This document shows positions 8,139 to 16,444 of a DNA stretch of 36,587 nucleotides, in pieces; within the stretch, counting starts at the first letter, position 1; each line of letters opens with the position of its first letter. The notes below the pieces were generated by a model that made no database searches, was not told where the DNA came from, and saw only the letters and a list, made by a program, of their open reading frames with translations. The position numbers and the translations under genes were made by a program. The stretch lies in the NCBI GenBank assembly GCA_050732995.1, contig JBOHSA010000247.1, forward strand, positions 1 to 36,587, in the 5' to 3' direction. The DNA comes from JBOHSA01 sp050732995. Its GTDB lineage: Bacteria > Gemmatimonadota > Gemmatimonadetes > Gemmatimonadales > GWC2-71-9.

Positions 8139-9381
8139 CCTGCCCCGCGCTCTGCTCCCCTCAACGCTGCTGCTCGCCTTCAACTTCCCGCCCCACGGCG
8201 GCGGTATCGCGCGCATGATGGGGGAGCTCGCGCTCCGCTATCCCCCCCACGCGCTGCTCGTGTCCACGGGGACCTATCCGGGGAGCGCCGCGAGCGACGC
8301 GCGGTACCCGCAGGTCGTGGATCGTGTCGGCGTGCGTGCCACCCGGCTGCGCACCATCGACGGGCTCGCGCGCTGGACCTGGCGGGCGGAACGGCTGGTG
8401 CGTCGTCACCGGCCGGGCTTCGCCTGGTGCGCGGAACTGAAGCCGGCGGGCTATCCCGCGCGGTGGCTCCACGCCCGCTCCGGCCTCCCGTTCGGCGTCA
8501 TCGCGCACGGCACCGAGCTGCTCCTGCTCGACGCCAAGATCCGGCGCAGCGCGTTCAAGCGCTGGACGGCGGGTGGGCTGCTCCATCACGCGGCGGTGGT
8601 GGCGGCGAACAGCCGGTGGACCGGGGATCTGGCGCGGGCAGTGTACGAGCGGCTCGGCCGGCCGGACCTCGCCGCGCGCGTGCGGGTGGTGCCGCTCGGA
8701 ACCGACCCGTCGCACTTCCGGCCCGGTCTCGAGGTGACGGCGACGCGCGCGAAGTTCGGGCTGGACCGCGGCGGCCCCTGGTTGCTCACGGTGTCCCGGC
8801 TCGAATGGCACAAGGGCATCGACACCGTGATCCGGGCGCTGCCGGCCGTGCGCGCGGCGTTCCCGGGGGCGCGCTACGCCGTCGTCGGCGTGGGGGCGCC
8901 GGACCGCGCGGCGCGCTTCGCCGCGCTCGCGGCCGAATGTGGCGTGGGCGACGCCGTCACCTTCCTGGGCGCGGTGCCGGAGAGCGACCTGCCGGCCGTC
9001 TACAACGCCGCCGACCTGTACGTAGGTGCCTCGCGGCGCCACGAGCTGCTCGTCGAAGGGTTCGGCATTGCGCTGGTCGAAGCCTCGGCATGCGGCCTGC
9101 CGGTGGTGGGCGGCCGCTCGGGCGGCGTCCCCGACGCCGTGCGGGATGGGGAGACGGGCATCCTCGTGGACCCCGACGATCCGGCGGCCGTGACCGACGG
9201 GCTGAAGCGGTTGTTGGGCGACGAGGCGCTGCGGCGGCGGTTGGGCGCGGCCGGGCGGCGCGCGGTGGAGACCTACTACAACTGGGACCGCGTCGCGAAG
9301 GACCTCATCCGGATCGACGAAGAGTTTCGGTCACCGCCGCCGGGCGCGCCCCGATCGCGTACGTCGGGCAGTGGCGGATGA
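8119..9381 (+). CDS. Glycosyltransferase family 4 (second of a tandem paralogous pair)
   Basis: The product is up to 420 residues from a TTG at 8119, which lies inside the end of the preceding gene. Similarity to its paralogue begins only at LLLAFNFPPHGGGIARMMGE, so a later start is possible. Motifs: VIAHGTELLLLD, VVPLGTDPSHFRP, VSRLEWHKGIDTVIRAL and the donor site EGFGIALVEASACGLPVVGG, with the tail AVETYYNWDRVAKDL. Family role as for its neighbour: GT-B-fold glycan assembly in the cytoplasm. The last 77 nt overlap the end of the convergent patatin gene. The extra C-terminal residues beyond the YNWDRV helix (rich in Pro, Ser and Arg) are unlike the paralogue and may be unstructured. Confidence 0.84.
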   Translation: MNPRYRSLPRALLPSTLLLAFNFPPHGGGIARMMGELALRYPPHALLVSTGTYPGSAASDARYPQVVDRVGVRATRLRTIDGLARWTWRAERLVRRHRPGFAWCAELKPAGYPARWLHARSGLPFGVIAHGTELLLLDAKIRRSAFKRWTAGGLLHHAAVVAANSRWTGDLARAVYERLGRPDLAARVRVVPLGTDPSHFRPGLEVTATRAKFGLDRGGPWLLTVSRLEWHKGIDTVIRALPAVRAAFPGARYAVVGVGAPDRAARFAALAAECGVGDAVTFLGAVPESDLPAVYNAADLYVGASRRHELLVEGFGIALVEASACGLPVVGGRSGGVPDAVRDGETGILVDPDDPAAVTDGLKRLLGDEALRRRLGAAGRRAVETYYNWDRVAKDLIRIDEEFRSPPPGAPRSRTSGSGG

Positions 9382-10387
9382 ACCCGCCGTCGGCCGGCGA
9401 CCACTCCTGCGCGGGGTTGGTGACCACCGCCTTGCCGTCCGCGTCGAGCACGAACATCCCCGGCGGCGCGTGCACCAGGCAGGCGCCGCAGCCGATGCAC
9501 CGCTCGCGCTGCACCCGGACCATGACGCGGCGCCGCGGGTACACGCCGCTTGCGCCGGGGGCTGGCCAGTCCTCCGGCCGATCCAGCGCGGCCAGGGTCG
9601 AGCGATAGCCCTCGTCCACCACCTCCCGCAGGTGGTCGAAGGAGAACAGGGAGACGTGCTCTACCCGCGGGTGGAGATAGTAGAGGGGCGGGGAGGTCCA
9701 CGTCTGGAGGTGGAGCTCGAGCAGCGTCTGCATCGCGATCTCGGTGGCGCGGGCGAAGACGGCGGTGAACCCCTCGTCCTGCGTGTCGGCGCGGAACGCG
9801 CTCGACGCGGAGACATCCACGGCAAGGATCGTGCTGGCGCCGAGGGCCCGCGCCACCCCGACCGGGAGGTTGTCCACGGTGGCGCCGTCCACGTAATACC
9901 GCCCCCGGATCTCGTGCGGGGGGAAATACCCGGGCAGCGCGCACGAGGCGAACACGGCGTCCGCCACCCGTCCCTCGTCGAGCCCCGGCAACCCCCAGAA
10001 GACCTGCATCCCCGAGTTGATGTCCACGGTGTTGACGATCAACGGGGGGTCGAGTTCCGGGAACGTGACGTCGCCGATCAGGCGGTCGATCAGCGCCGCG
10101 AGCGGCTCGCGACGGAACAGCGCGGGGGCGCGCATCCGCTTGAAGGCCATGTCGGCGTGGGCGACGACGAACACGTCCTTGCGGCGGAGGGTGATTGCCG
10201 CGTTGCGCAGCTCGGCCAGGTCCCGGCCCGAGGACCAGGCGGCCCCGATGAGCGCGCCGACGCTGGAGCCCACGATGTGCGCCGGCCGCCGCCCGCGCTC
10301 CGTGAGCGCCTGCAGCACGCCGACGTGCGCGAGCCCCTTCATCCCCCCTCCGCCCAAGACCAAGGTGAACGGCGTGTCGGCGATCAC
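9305..10387 (-). CDS. Patatin-like phospholipase with C-terminal single [4Fe-4S] ferredoxin domain
   Basis: The 360-residue product has a patatin hydrolase domain (about 5-270): oxyanion-hole GGGGMKG at 12-18, nucleophile elbow GSSVG with S42, and the catalytic Asp D167 in YVDGATVDN. Bacterial patatins release fatty acids from phospholipids or related esters. After a Pro-rich hinge (PEDWPAPGASGVYP) comes a domain with C297-x2-C300-x2-C303 (CIGCGACLVHAPPGMF) and C340-P (HCPTYAI), the four-cysteine pattern of monocluster ferredoxins. All catalytic and cluster residues are present, so both halves could work. There is no signal peptide. The gene converges on a GT4 gene with a 77-nt overlap and diverges from the aminotransferase with 76 nt between starts. 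The lipase family is certain; the role of the cluster is unknown. Confidence 0.88.
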   Translation of the reverse strand: MIADTPFTLVLGGGGMKGLAHVGVLQALTERGRRPAHIVGSSVGALIGAAWSSGRDLAELRNAAITLRRKDVFVVAHADMAFKRMRAPALFRREPLAALIDRLIGDVTFPELDPPLIVNTVDINSGMQVFWGLPGLDEGRVADAVFASCALPGYFPPHEIRGRYYVDGATVDNLPVGVARALGASTILAVDVSASSAFRADTQDEGFTAVFARATEIAMQTLLELHLQTWTSPPLYYLHPRVEHVSLFSFDHLREVVDEGYRSTLAALDRPEDWPAPGASGVYPRRRVMVRVQRERCIGCGACLVHAPPGMFVLDADGKAVVTNPAQEWSPADGGFIRHCPTYAIGARPAAVTETLRRSG

Positions 10388-10463
10388 GGGCCTCCGCTTG
10401 CCTCGAAGGCGAGTCCCCGGGTAACGTAGTCGAGACCCCTATGCCCGCGCCACTCGCCACGCC

Positions 10464-11657
10464 GTGACCGACATCGCGTATCACCCGACGCGGCTGCGCG
10501 CGGTGCGCGAGGCCTTCAAAGGGCTGCGCGCGTCGGAATTCCCCTGGACCGCCGACACGGTCTACCTGAACAACGCGTCGATCGGGCCGATCCCCGAGCG
10601 CACCCGGCGCGTGCTGGACGCGTTCACGGCCAAGCGCACCGCCCCGCACCTCCTCCCCGACCGCGAGCTTTTCGCCGGCCTCCAGGCGGCGCGGGCGACC
10701 ATCGCCCAGCTCATCAACGCCGACATCGGCGAGATCGCGCTGGCCACCAACACCGGCTTCGGGTTGAGCCTCGCGGCGCGCGCGCTGCCGCTGCAGCCGG
10801 GCGATGTGGTGCTCCTCTCCGACCGGGAGTTCCCCGCCAACGTCTATCCCTGGCTCCTCCTGAAGAAGGACGGGATCGAAGTCGAGCTCGCGCCCTGCGG
10901 GCCGGAGGGCTGGCCGCGCGAAGACCATCTGCTGGAGCGACTCCGGGACCCCCGCGTGAAAGTGCTGGCCGTCTCGTTCGTGCAGTTCTCCAACGGCTAC
11001 CGGGCCGATCTGCGGCGACTCGGCGCGGCCGCCCGGGCGAACGGCGCTTACTTCGTGGTGGACGGCATCCAGGGCATCGGCAACTCGGTGCTCGACGTGC
11101 GCGAGACGCCGGTCGACATCCTCGCCTGCGGCGGCCAGAAGTGGCTGCTCTCCCCCTGGGGCTCGGGGTTCGTGTACGTGCGGCGGGAACTCGTGGCGTC
11201 GCTCGAGCCTGCCGTGACGGGGTGGATGGCCTTCGAGGGGACCGACGATTTCTCCCGCCTCACCGAATACAATCCGACGTTCCGCTCGGACGCCCGGCGC
11301 TTCGAGATGGTCACGCTCCCGTTCCAGGACTTCTACGGGCTGGCGTCGTCCGCCCAGCTGCTCCTGGAGCTGGGAGACGGCGTGCGCGACATCGCCGAGT
11401 ACACGCGCGCGCTCCACGAGCCGATGCTCCGCTGGGCGGACGAGCACGGGGTGCGCGTGGTCTCGCCGCGCGACGAGACGCACCGCTCGGCGATTCTCTG
11501 CGTGGCTCCGCCCCGCCCCGCCGAAGCCTACCACGCGGTCAAACGGGCCGGCGTCGTGTGCTCCCTGCGCGAGGGGGGGATCCGGCTGTCACCCCATTGC
11601 TACAACACGGTGGAAGAGATGGCAAAAGTGGTGGAGGTGCTGGACGGAATCCTGTAG
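10464..11657 (+). CDS. Class V aminotransferase (PLP-dependent, cysteine desulfurase/epimerase-like)
   Basis: The 397-residue fold-type I PLP enzyme starts at GTG 10464; an ATG at 10441 is out because its frame stops at once. Features: YLNNASIGPIPE near the N-terminus, the phosphate-binding TNTGFGLSLAARAL, PLP-ring Asp D200 in VVDGIQGIG, and Schiff-base Lys K226 in CGGQKWLLSPWGSGF. The GQKWL pattern and overall layout match the isopenicillin-N epimerase/cysteine desulfurase-like branch. I see no catalytic Cys loop typical of sulfur-mobilising NifS/IscS enzymes, so amino-acid epimerase, lyase or transaminase activity is more likely. Its neighbours give no pathway clue. Confidence 0.82.
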   Translation: MTDIAYHPTRLRAVREAFKGLRASEFPWTADTVYLNNASIGPIPERTRRVLDAFTAKRTAPHLLPDRELFAGLQAARATIAQLINADIGEIALATNTGFGLSLAARALPLQPGDVVLLSDREFPANVYPWLLLKKDGIEVELAPCGPEGWPREDHLLERLRDPRVKVLAVSFVQFSNGYRADLRRLGAAARANGAYFVVDGIQGIGNSVLDVRETPVDILACGGQKWLLSPWGSGFVYVRRELVASLEPAVTGWMAFEGTDDFSRLTEYNPTFRSDARRFEMVTLPFQDFYGLASSAQLLLELGDGVRDIAEYTRALHEPMLRWADEHGVRVVSPRDETHRSAILCVAPPRPAEAYHAVKRAGVVCSLREGGIRLSPHCYNTVEEMAKVVEVLDGIL

Positions 11658-11661
11658 GCGC

Positions 11662-11685
11662 GGGATGTGGGAGTGGGATGTGGGT
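11662..11685. repeat. Short GGGA-rich near-heptamer repeat
   Basis: In the 68-nt gap between the convergent aminotransferase and tyrS genes, GGG trinucleotides begin at 11662, 11669, 11675 and 11682, a spacing of 7, 6 and 7. The unit GATGTGGG occurs twice. No hairpin with a T-tract is visible here, so this is a repeat rather than a terminator. Confidence 0.45.
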
Positions 11686-11725
11686 CGGCGTTGCGGGCCC
11701 TGACCACATGCAGCGTCCCACGCCG

Positions 11726-12991
11726 TTACTCGACTCTCAGCAGCGCGTACTCCCTTTTGCCCTTTCTGAGCAGCAGGTTGCGCCCCGCCATCCAGTCGGC
11801 CGGCCCGAGCGTGCGGTCGACATCCTGCTCCCGCTGCTGGTTGACGTAGATCCCGCCCTGCTCGATGGCGCGCCGCGCCTCGCTCTTGGACTTGGCGAGT
11901 CCCGCGCGGACCACGGCGTCGACCAGCTTGAGGCCTTCCGCGCCGGGCACGGAGGCGGTCGGGACTTCCTGCGCCAGAATGTCGAAGGCGTGGGCGCCGG
12001 GCCGGGACCGGTCGAAGTCCCCCCCCCCGAACAGGATCGCCGCCGCTTCGGCCACTCCGGGGAGAGCGGCGCGACCGTGGACCCGCTCCGTCACCTCGCG
12101 TGCCAGCGCCGTCTGTGCCGCGCGCACCGCCGGGTCCTGCTTCTGCCGAGCGAGGAGCTCTCGGATCTCGTCTCGCGACCGCAGCGTGAACAGCTTGAGG
12201 TAGGCTTCGACGTCCCGATCGTCGGTGTTGATCCAGAACTGGTAGAACTTGTACGGCGACGTGAGCGCGGGATCGAGAAAGATCGCCCCCGCCTCCGTCT
12301 TGCCGAACTTCTTGCCGGACGCGGTGGCCACGAGCGGAGCGACGAGCCCGTGGACCTCGGCGCTTTCGACGCGTCGGATCAGATCCACGCCGGCGGTGAT
12401 GTTGCCCCACTGGTCGCTGCCGCCGACCTGCACCGTGCACTGCTGGGTACGATAGAGGTGCAGGAAATCGTACGCCTGGAGCAACATGTAGCTGAATTCG
12501 GTGTAGGACAGACCGCCTTCGAGCCGGCCCTGCACCGATTCCTTTTGGAGCATGATGTTCACGGTGAAGTGCTTGCCCACGTCGCGCAGGAAGTCGAGGA
12601 GGCTGAGCGCGCCGAGCCATTTGGCGTTATCGAGCAACAGCGCGGCGTTTTTGGCCGGGCCGAAGTCGAGAAAGCGGGCCATCTGGTCCCGCTGCCGCTG
12701 GAGGTTCTCGCGGATCTCGTCCCGCGACAGGAGCGGCCGCTCGCCGCGTTTGCCCGACGGGTCGCCGATGAGGCCCGTGCCGCCGCCCATCAGCACGATC
12801 GGCCGGTGGCCGTCGCGCTGCAGGTGATACAGCAGCATCAGCGGCATCAGGTTGCCGAGCTGCAGGCTGGGGGTGGTGGGATCGAAGCCGCAGTACGCGG
12901 TGACGGGCCCGCGCGCGAGATGGGCGCGAAGCTGCGGCGTCGCCTGCCGCACGAATCCGCGCCACTCGAGGTCGGTAAGGAGAGCGGTCAT
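11726..12991 (-). CDS. tyrS: Tyrosyl-tRNA synthetase
   Basis: The 421-residue enzyme starts at ATG 12991 (MTALLTDLEWRGFVRQATPQ); the frame is open upstream but across the divergent PBP promoter. TyrRS activates tyrosine with ATP and charges tRNA-Tyr. Seen: CGFDPTTPSLQLGNL (HIGH region), GGGTGLIGDPSGK, FLRDVGKHFTVN, LQAYDFLHLY, QVGGSDQWGNITAG (tyrosine pocket), KFGKTEAG (KMSKS region), FYQFWINTDDRDV, and a C-terminal S4 RNA-binding domain (LVDAVVRAGLAKSKSEARR). The HIGH signature is QLGN, lacking the first histidine. Everything else matches bacterial TyrRS in order and length, so the function is not in doubt. It is divergent from the PBP gene, with 68 nt between starts. Confidence 0.97.
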   Translation of the reverse strand: MTALLTDLEWRGFVRQATPQLRAHLARGPVTAYCGFDPTTPSLQLGNLMPLMLLYHLQRDGHRPIVLMGGGTGLIGDPSGKRGERPLLSRDEIRENLQRQRDQMARFLDFGPAKNAALLLDNAKWLGALSLLDFLRDVGKHFTVNIMLQKESVQGRLEGGLSYTEFSYMLLQAYDFLHLYRTQQCTVQVGGSDQWGNITAGVDLIRRVESAEVHGLVAPLVATASGKKFGKTEAGAIFLDPALTSPYKFYQFWINTDDRDVEAYLKLFTLRSRDEIRELLARQKQDPAVRAAQTALAREVTERVHGRAALPGVAEAAAILFGGGDFDRSRPGAHAFDILAQEVPTASVPGAEGLKLVDAVVRAGLAKSKSEARRAIEQGGIYVNQQREQDVDRTLGPADWMAGRNLLLRKGKREYALLRVE

Positions 12992-13059
12992 GGCGCGGAA
13001 TCGTACGAGCAGGCTCCACCGCTGGCAAGCGCGCAGCGCCGCCACTAGGTTGTAACCCG

Positions 13060-15219
13060 ATGGCCGCCATTCCTTCGCCCCTGTCGCTGCCGAGTCCCCG
13101 GAGCTGGTGGCAGAACCCGACCACCCGTGCGCGCCTGTTGGCGGTCGCGGCCCTTGGCGCGGTCTACCTCGCCGGGCTCGCCTACGGGTCCTGGACGCGC
13201 GTGTGCGCGGCGGAGCGCTGCCCCAGCATCTCCCGCATCGTGGGCGCAAACTATGGCCCGCAGCAGACGTCCCGGGTCTACGCGGCGGATGGACGGCTCA
13301 TCGCCGAGTACGGCATCGAGCGCCGGACGGTGCTCCCGCTCACCGACATTCCGCCCCATGTGCGGCAAGCGTTCATCGCGGTCGAAGACAAGCGATTCTA
13401 CTCGCACCACGGCATCGACTACTGGCGCATCCTCGGCGCGGTCAAGGCGAACGTCACGGCGCTGCGCTGGGCGCAGGGCTTCTCGACCATCACCATGCAG
13501 CTGGCGCGCAACGTGTTTCCCGATCAGATCAGCCGGGAGAAGAAAGTCACGCGCAAGCTCAAGGAGGCACGGGTCGCCATCGAGCTGGAGCGCACGTTCG
13601 CCAAGGACACGATTCTCCAGCTCTACCTGAACCAGATCAACTTGGGGCCCGGGGCCTACGGCGTGGAGGCGGCGTCCCAGGTGTTCTTCGGCAAGTCGGT
13701 GCGGGACGTGAACGTCGCGGAGGCGGCCACCCTGGCGGCGCTGGCGCAGCTGCCGGCGTTCTACAATCCCCGCAAGCACCCCGGCCGCGCCGTGCGGCGC
13801 CGCAACGTGATTCTCAGCTTGATGCGCGACCAGGGGGTCCTGGCGGAGGAGGAAGCGGAGCGCTGGAAAGCGTTTCCCCTCGTGTTGACGAGCCGGCGGA
13901 CCAACTACGGGGACGTGGCCCCCTATTTCGTGGAGTGGCTGCGCGTGCAGCTCGACGCGCGCTTCGGGCGGGACCTGTACGAGAAGGGGCTACGGATCTA
14001 CACGACGCTCGACCTCGACATGCAGGAGGCGGCCGAGCGCGCGCTCCAGGCGCAGCTCGACGCGATCGAGTCGGGCGTCTACAGCCCCAACAACAAGTTC
14101 GAGGGCCGCACGACCTATCGCGATTACCTCGAGTCGGCGCGCGCCTCGGGGGAGGACCGGGGCGCGTACACGCCGTACTTGCAAGGCGCGCTGGTCGCGC
14201 TGGACGTGCGCACCGGTGCCATCCTCGCCATGGTGGGCGGACGGGACTTCGACGATTCGAAGTTCAACCGCGCCACGGCGGCGGTTCGACAGCCGGGCTC
14301 CACTTTCAAGCCGTTCGTGTACTCGGCGGCGGTGCGGGCGGGGCATCCGGTCACCGAGCTGGTGGACGACACGCCCCTCAATCCGCCCGTGATCCAGCTC
14401 GACAGTACGCTGTGGCAGCCCAAGGACTACGACGACACCACGCTCGGCCTCATCCCGATGCGCCGCTCGCTGTACGAGTCCCGCAACCTCTCGACCATCA
14501 AGCTGGGGATGGCGTTGGGCGAGCAGACGGTCATCGGCGAGGCGCGGCGTTACGGGATCACCACGTCGCTGCCGCCGTATCCGTCGATTCACATCGGGGC
14601 CCGCGGCGTGAAGCCGCTCGAGATCATCGCCGCCTACAGCGCGTTCGCCACGCTGGGCACGCGCGTCGAGCCCATCGGGATCGTCCGCGTCGAGAACCGG
14701 CAGGGCGAGATCCTGTGGCAACCGGCGGTGAAACGCGAGCCGGTGATGGACGCCGAGCACACCTGGCTGATGCTGGACATGCTGCGGGACGTGGTCCGCC
14801 GCGGCACCGCGTACAGCGCCGTCTGGCGGGCTGGGTTCACGCACCCCGCGGCGGGCAAGACCGGCACCACCGACGACTATACCGACGCGTGGTACATCGG
14901 CTTCACGTCGCAGATCGTGGCCGGGATCTGGCTGGGCTACGACCTGCAGCAACGCATCATGGGCAACGCGGGCGGCGGGCGCATCGTGGCGCCGGCGTGG
15001 ACCGCGTTCATGCGCGACGTGTACGACCGCCGGCCGCCGCCGCCCGACTGGGAGCGCCCCGATTCCCTCGTCACCCGCGAGGTGGACTGGTCCAACGGCT
15101 TCCTCGCCACGCCGTGGTGCCCGCTCGAGAGCCGGCACTGGGACTGGTTCTACCCCGGCACCGAGCCGACCCAGGCCTGCCCCGTGCACGCGCCGTTCGG
15201 CGTGGGGGTCTCGCCTTAG
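13060..15219 (+). CDS. Class A penicillin-binding protein (PBP1A-type transglycosylase/transpeptidase)
   Basis: The 719-residue bifunctional peptidoglycan synthase has a cytoplasmic tail, then a membrane anchor at about 24-43 (LLAVAALGAVYLAGLAYG). The GT51 glycosyltransferase domain has catalytic E109 in VEDKRFYSHHG and the STITMQLARN and RKLKEARVAIELE motifs. The transpeptidase domain has S414 and K417 (GSTFK), S474-x-N476 (SRN) and K600-T-G (KTGTTDDYTDAWYIGF). All catalytic motifs are intact, so it should polymerise and cross-link peptidoglycan in the periplasm. Several cysteines lie just after the anchor (CAAERC) and near the C-terminus (CPLE, CPVH) and could form a disulfide. The amidohydrolase starts 4 nt downstream and is probably co-transcribed. 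Confidence 0.95.
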   Translation: MAAIPSPLSLPSPRSWWQNPTTRARLLAVAALGAVYLAGLAYGSWTRVCAAERCPSISRIVGANYGPQQTSRVYAADGRLIAEYGIERRTVLPLTDIPPHVRQAFIAVEDKRFYSHHGIDYWRILGAVKANVTALRWAQGFSTITMQLARNVFPDQISREKKVTRKLKEARVAIELERTFAKDTILQLYLNQINLGPGAYGVEAASQVFFGKSVRDVNVAEAATLAALAQLPAFYNPRKHPGRAVRRRNVILSLMRDQGVLAEEEAERWKAFPLVLTSRRTNYGDVAPYFVEWLRVQLDARFGRDLYEKGLRIYTTLDLDMQEAAERALQAQLDAIESGVYSPNNKFEGRTTYRDYLESARASGEDRGAYTPYLQGALVALDVRTGAILAMVGGRDFDDSKFNRATAAVRQPGSTFKPFVYSAAVRAGHPVTELVDDTPLNPPVIQLDSTLWQPKDYDDTTLGLIPMRRSLYESRNLSTIKLGMALGEQTVIGEARRYGITTSLPPYPSIHIGARGVKPLEIIAAYSAFATLGTRVEPIGIVRVENRQGEILWQPAVKREPVMDAEHTWLMLDMLRDVVRRGTAYSAVWRAGFTHPAAGKTGTTDDYTDAWYIGFTSQIVAGIWLGYDLQQRIMGNAGGGRIVAPAWTAFMRDVYDRRPPPPDWERPDSLVTREVDWSNGFLATPWCPLESRHWDWFYPGTEPTQACPVHAPFGVGVSP

Positions 15220-15223
15220 GCCC

Positions 15224-16435
15224 GTGCTGCGCGTCCGCGCCGGCTGGGTCCACCCCGTCGCGGCGCCGCCGATCGCGGACGGCGCCGTTCTCATTGATGA
15301 CGGCGGCCGCATCGCCGCGGTCGGCCCCCAGGCCGCCGTGCCGGCGCCGCCCGGCGCCGACGCCCTCGCGTTTCCCGACGGGGCGCTCGTCCCCGGGCTC
15401 GTCAACTGCCACACCCACCTCGAGCTGACCCATCTCGCGGGACGGACCGCGGAGCCGGAGTTCGCGCGGTGGATCCGCCGCATCCGCGAGCTCAAGGACG
15501 CGACGCCGGCCGACGAGTTCCGGCGCTCGGCCGAGCGGGGCGTGCGCGACGCCTGGGCGCGCGGCATCACGTGCGTCGCCGACACGGGCAGCACCGGCGC
15601 GCCGCTCGAGGCGCTGGCGCGGCTGGGCGGGCGAGGCATCTACTACCAGGAAGTGTTCGGGCCGGACCCCCGGAAGGTCGCCGCGAGCATGGCGGAGGTC
15701 GAAGCCGCGCTGACCAGACTTCGCCCCTTAGCCTCCTCGCAGCTTCGCGTCGGCGTCTCGCCCCACGCGCCGTACACCGTGAGCGCGCCGCTGTACCGAG
15801 CGGTTGCCGACGTCGCCCGGCGGGCGCGGCTCCCGGTCGCCGTGCACCTCGCGGAGTCGCGCGAGGAAACCCTCCTGATACGGGATGGCAGCGGGCCCTT
15901 CGCGGATGCGCTCCGGGCCAGAGATATTCCTGTCGAGCCCCGGAGGGTCTCGCCGGTCCAATATCTCGTACACCTTGGCGTCTTGGCGTCCGGCCACTGT
16001 CTCTGCATCCACTGCGTGCACGTGGGCGAGTCGGACGTCGCGCGGCTCGTTGCCGCGGATGCCGCGATCGTGCACTGTCCCCGCTCGAACCAGGCGCACG
16101 GGCACGGCGCCGCGCCGATGCCCGCTTTCCGCGCGGCCGGTCTGCCGATCGGCTTGGGCACCGACTCGGTGGCAAGCGTGGCCGACCTCGATCTGTGGGC
16201 CGAAGCCGCGGCGGCCGGCTTGGCGGGGGGGGAGGCGCTGCGCGCGCTCACGTGGGACGGTGCCCGGGCGCTGGGCTGGGAGCGCCAGATCGGCTCCCTG
16301 GAGGTGGGCAAGGCGGGAGACTGCGCGGTGTTTACCTCCCCCGTCTATCCCCGTCCTACCCCGTCTTCCCCCGTCCTGCTCACCATCGTCGCGGGCCGTA
16401 TCGTCCACCGCGCCGGGGTCCTGCATAATCAGTAG
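15224..16435 (+). CDS. Amidohydrolase-superfamily deaminase (chlorohydrolase/SAH deaminase-like)
   Basis: The 403-residue product starts at GTG 15224, 4 nt after the PBP stop. It shows the metal site of cytosine-deaminase-type amidohydrolases: H63-T-H65 in NCHTHLEL, H208 in VAVHLAES (with E211), H263/H266 in IHCVHVGE, and D314 in GTDSVAS. The SPHAPYTVS segment is typical of enzymes that deaminate S-adenosylhomocysteine, aminofutalosine or related purine compounds. The beta-sandwich halves are present at both ends (VLIDDGGRIAAVG and LTIVAGRIVHRAG). An aminofutalosine deaminase of menaquinone synthesis is one possibility, but no other futalosine gene is nearby. A decamer DNA repeat is built into the C-terminal coding sequence. 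The superfamily is certain, the substrate not. Confidence 0.85.
   Translation: MLRVRAGWVHPVAAPPIADGAVLIDDGGRIAAVGPQAAVPAPPGADALAFPDGALVPGLVNCHTHLELTHLAGRTAEPEFARWIRRIRELKDATPADEFRRSAERGVRDAWARGITCVADTGSTGAPLEALARLGGRGIYYQEVFGPDPRKVAASMAEVEAALTRLRPLASSQLRVGVSPHAPYTVSAPLYRAVADVARRARLPVAVHLAESREETLLIRDGSGPFADALRARDIPVEPRRVSPVQYLVHLGVLASGHCLCIHCVHVGESDVARLVAADAAIVHCPRSNQAHGHGAAPMPAFRAAGLPIGLGTDSVASVADLDLWAEAAAAGLAGGEALRALTWDGARALGWERQIGSLEVGKAGDCAVFTSPVYPRPTPSSPVLLTIVAGRIVHRAGVLHNQ
16339..16378. repeat. Four-copy decamer repeat CCCCGTCYWN inside the amidohydrolase gene
   Basis: CCCCGTC begins at 16339, 16349, 16359 and 16369, an exact 10-nt period over four copies. It encodes part of TSPVYPRPTPSSPV in the C-terminal region. 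Because 10 is not a multiple of 3, successive copies are read in different frames. Confidence 0.7.
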
Positions 16436-16444
16436 ATTGTCTGC

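Noticed and set aside
9276..11534. 752-codon minus-strand frame opposite the aminotransferase
   Set aside because: It lies opposite the class V aminotransferase and out of frame with the patatin gene, both with clear catalytic motifs; its composition is that of a shadow.
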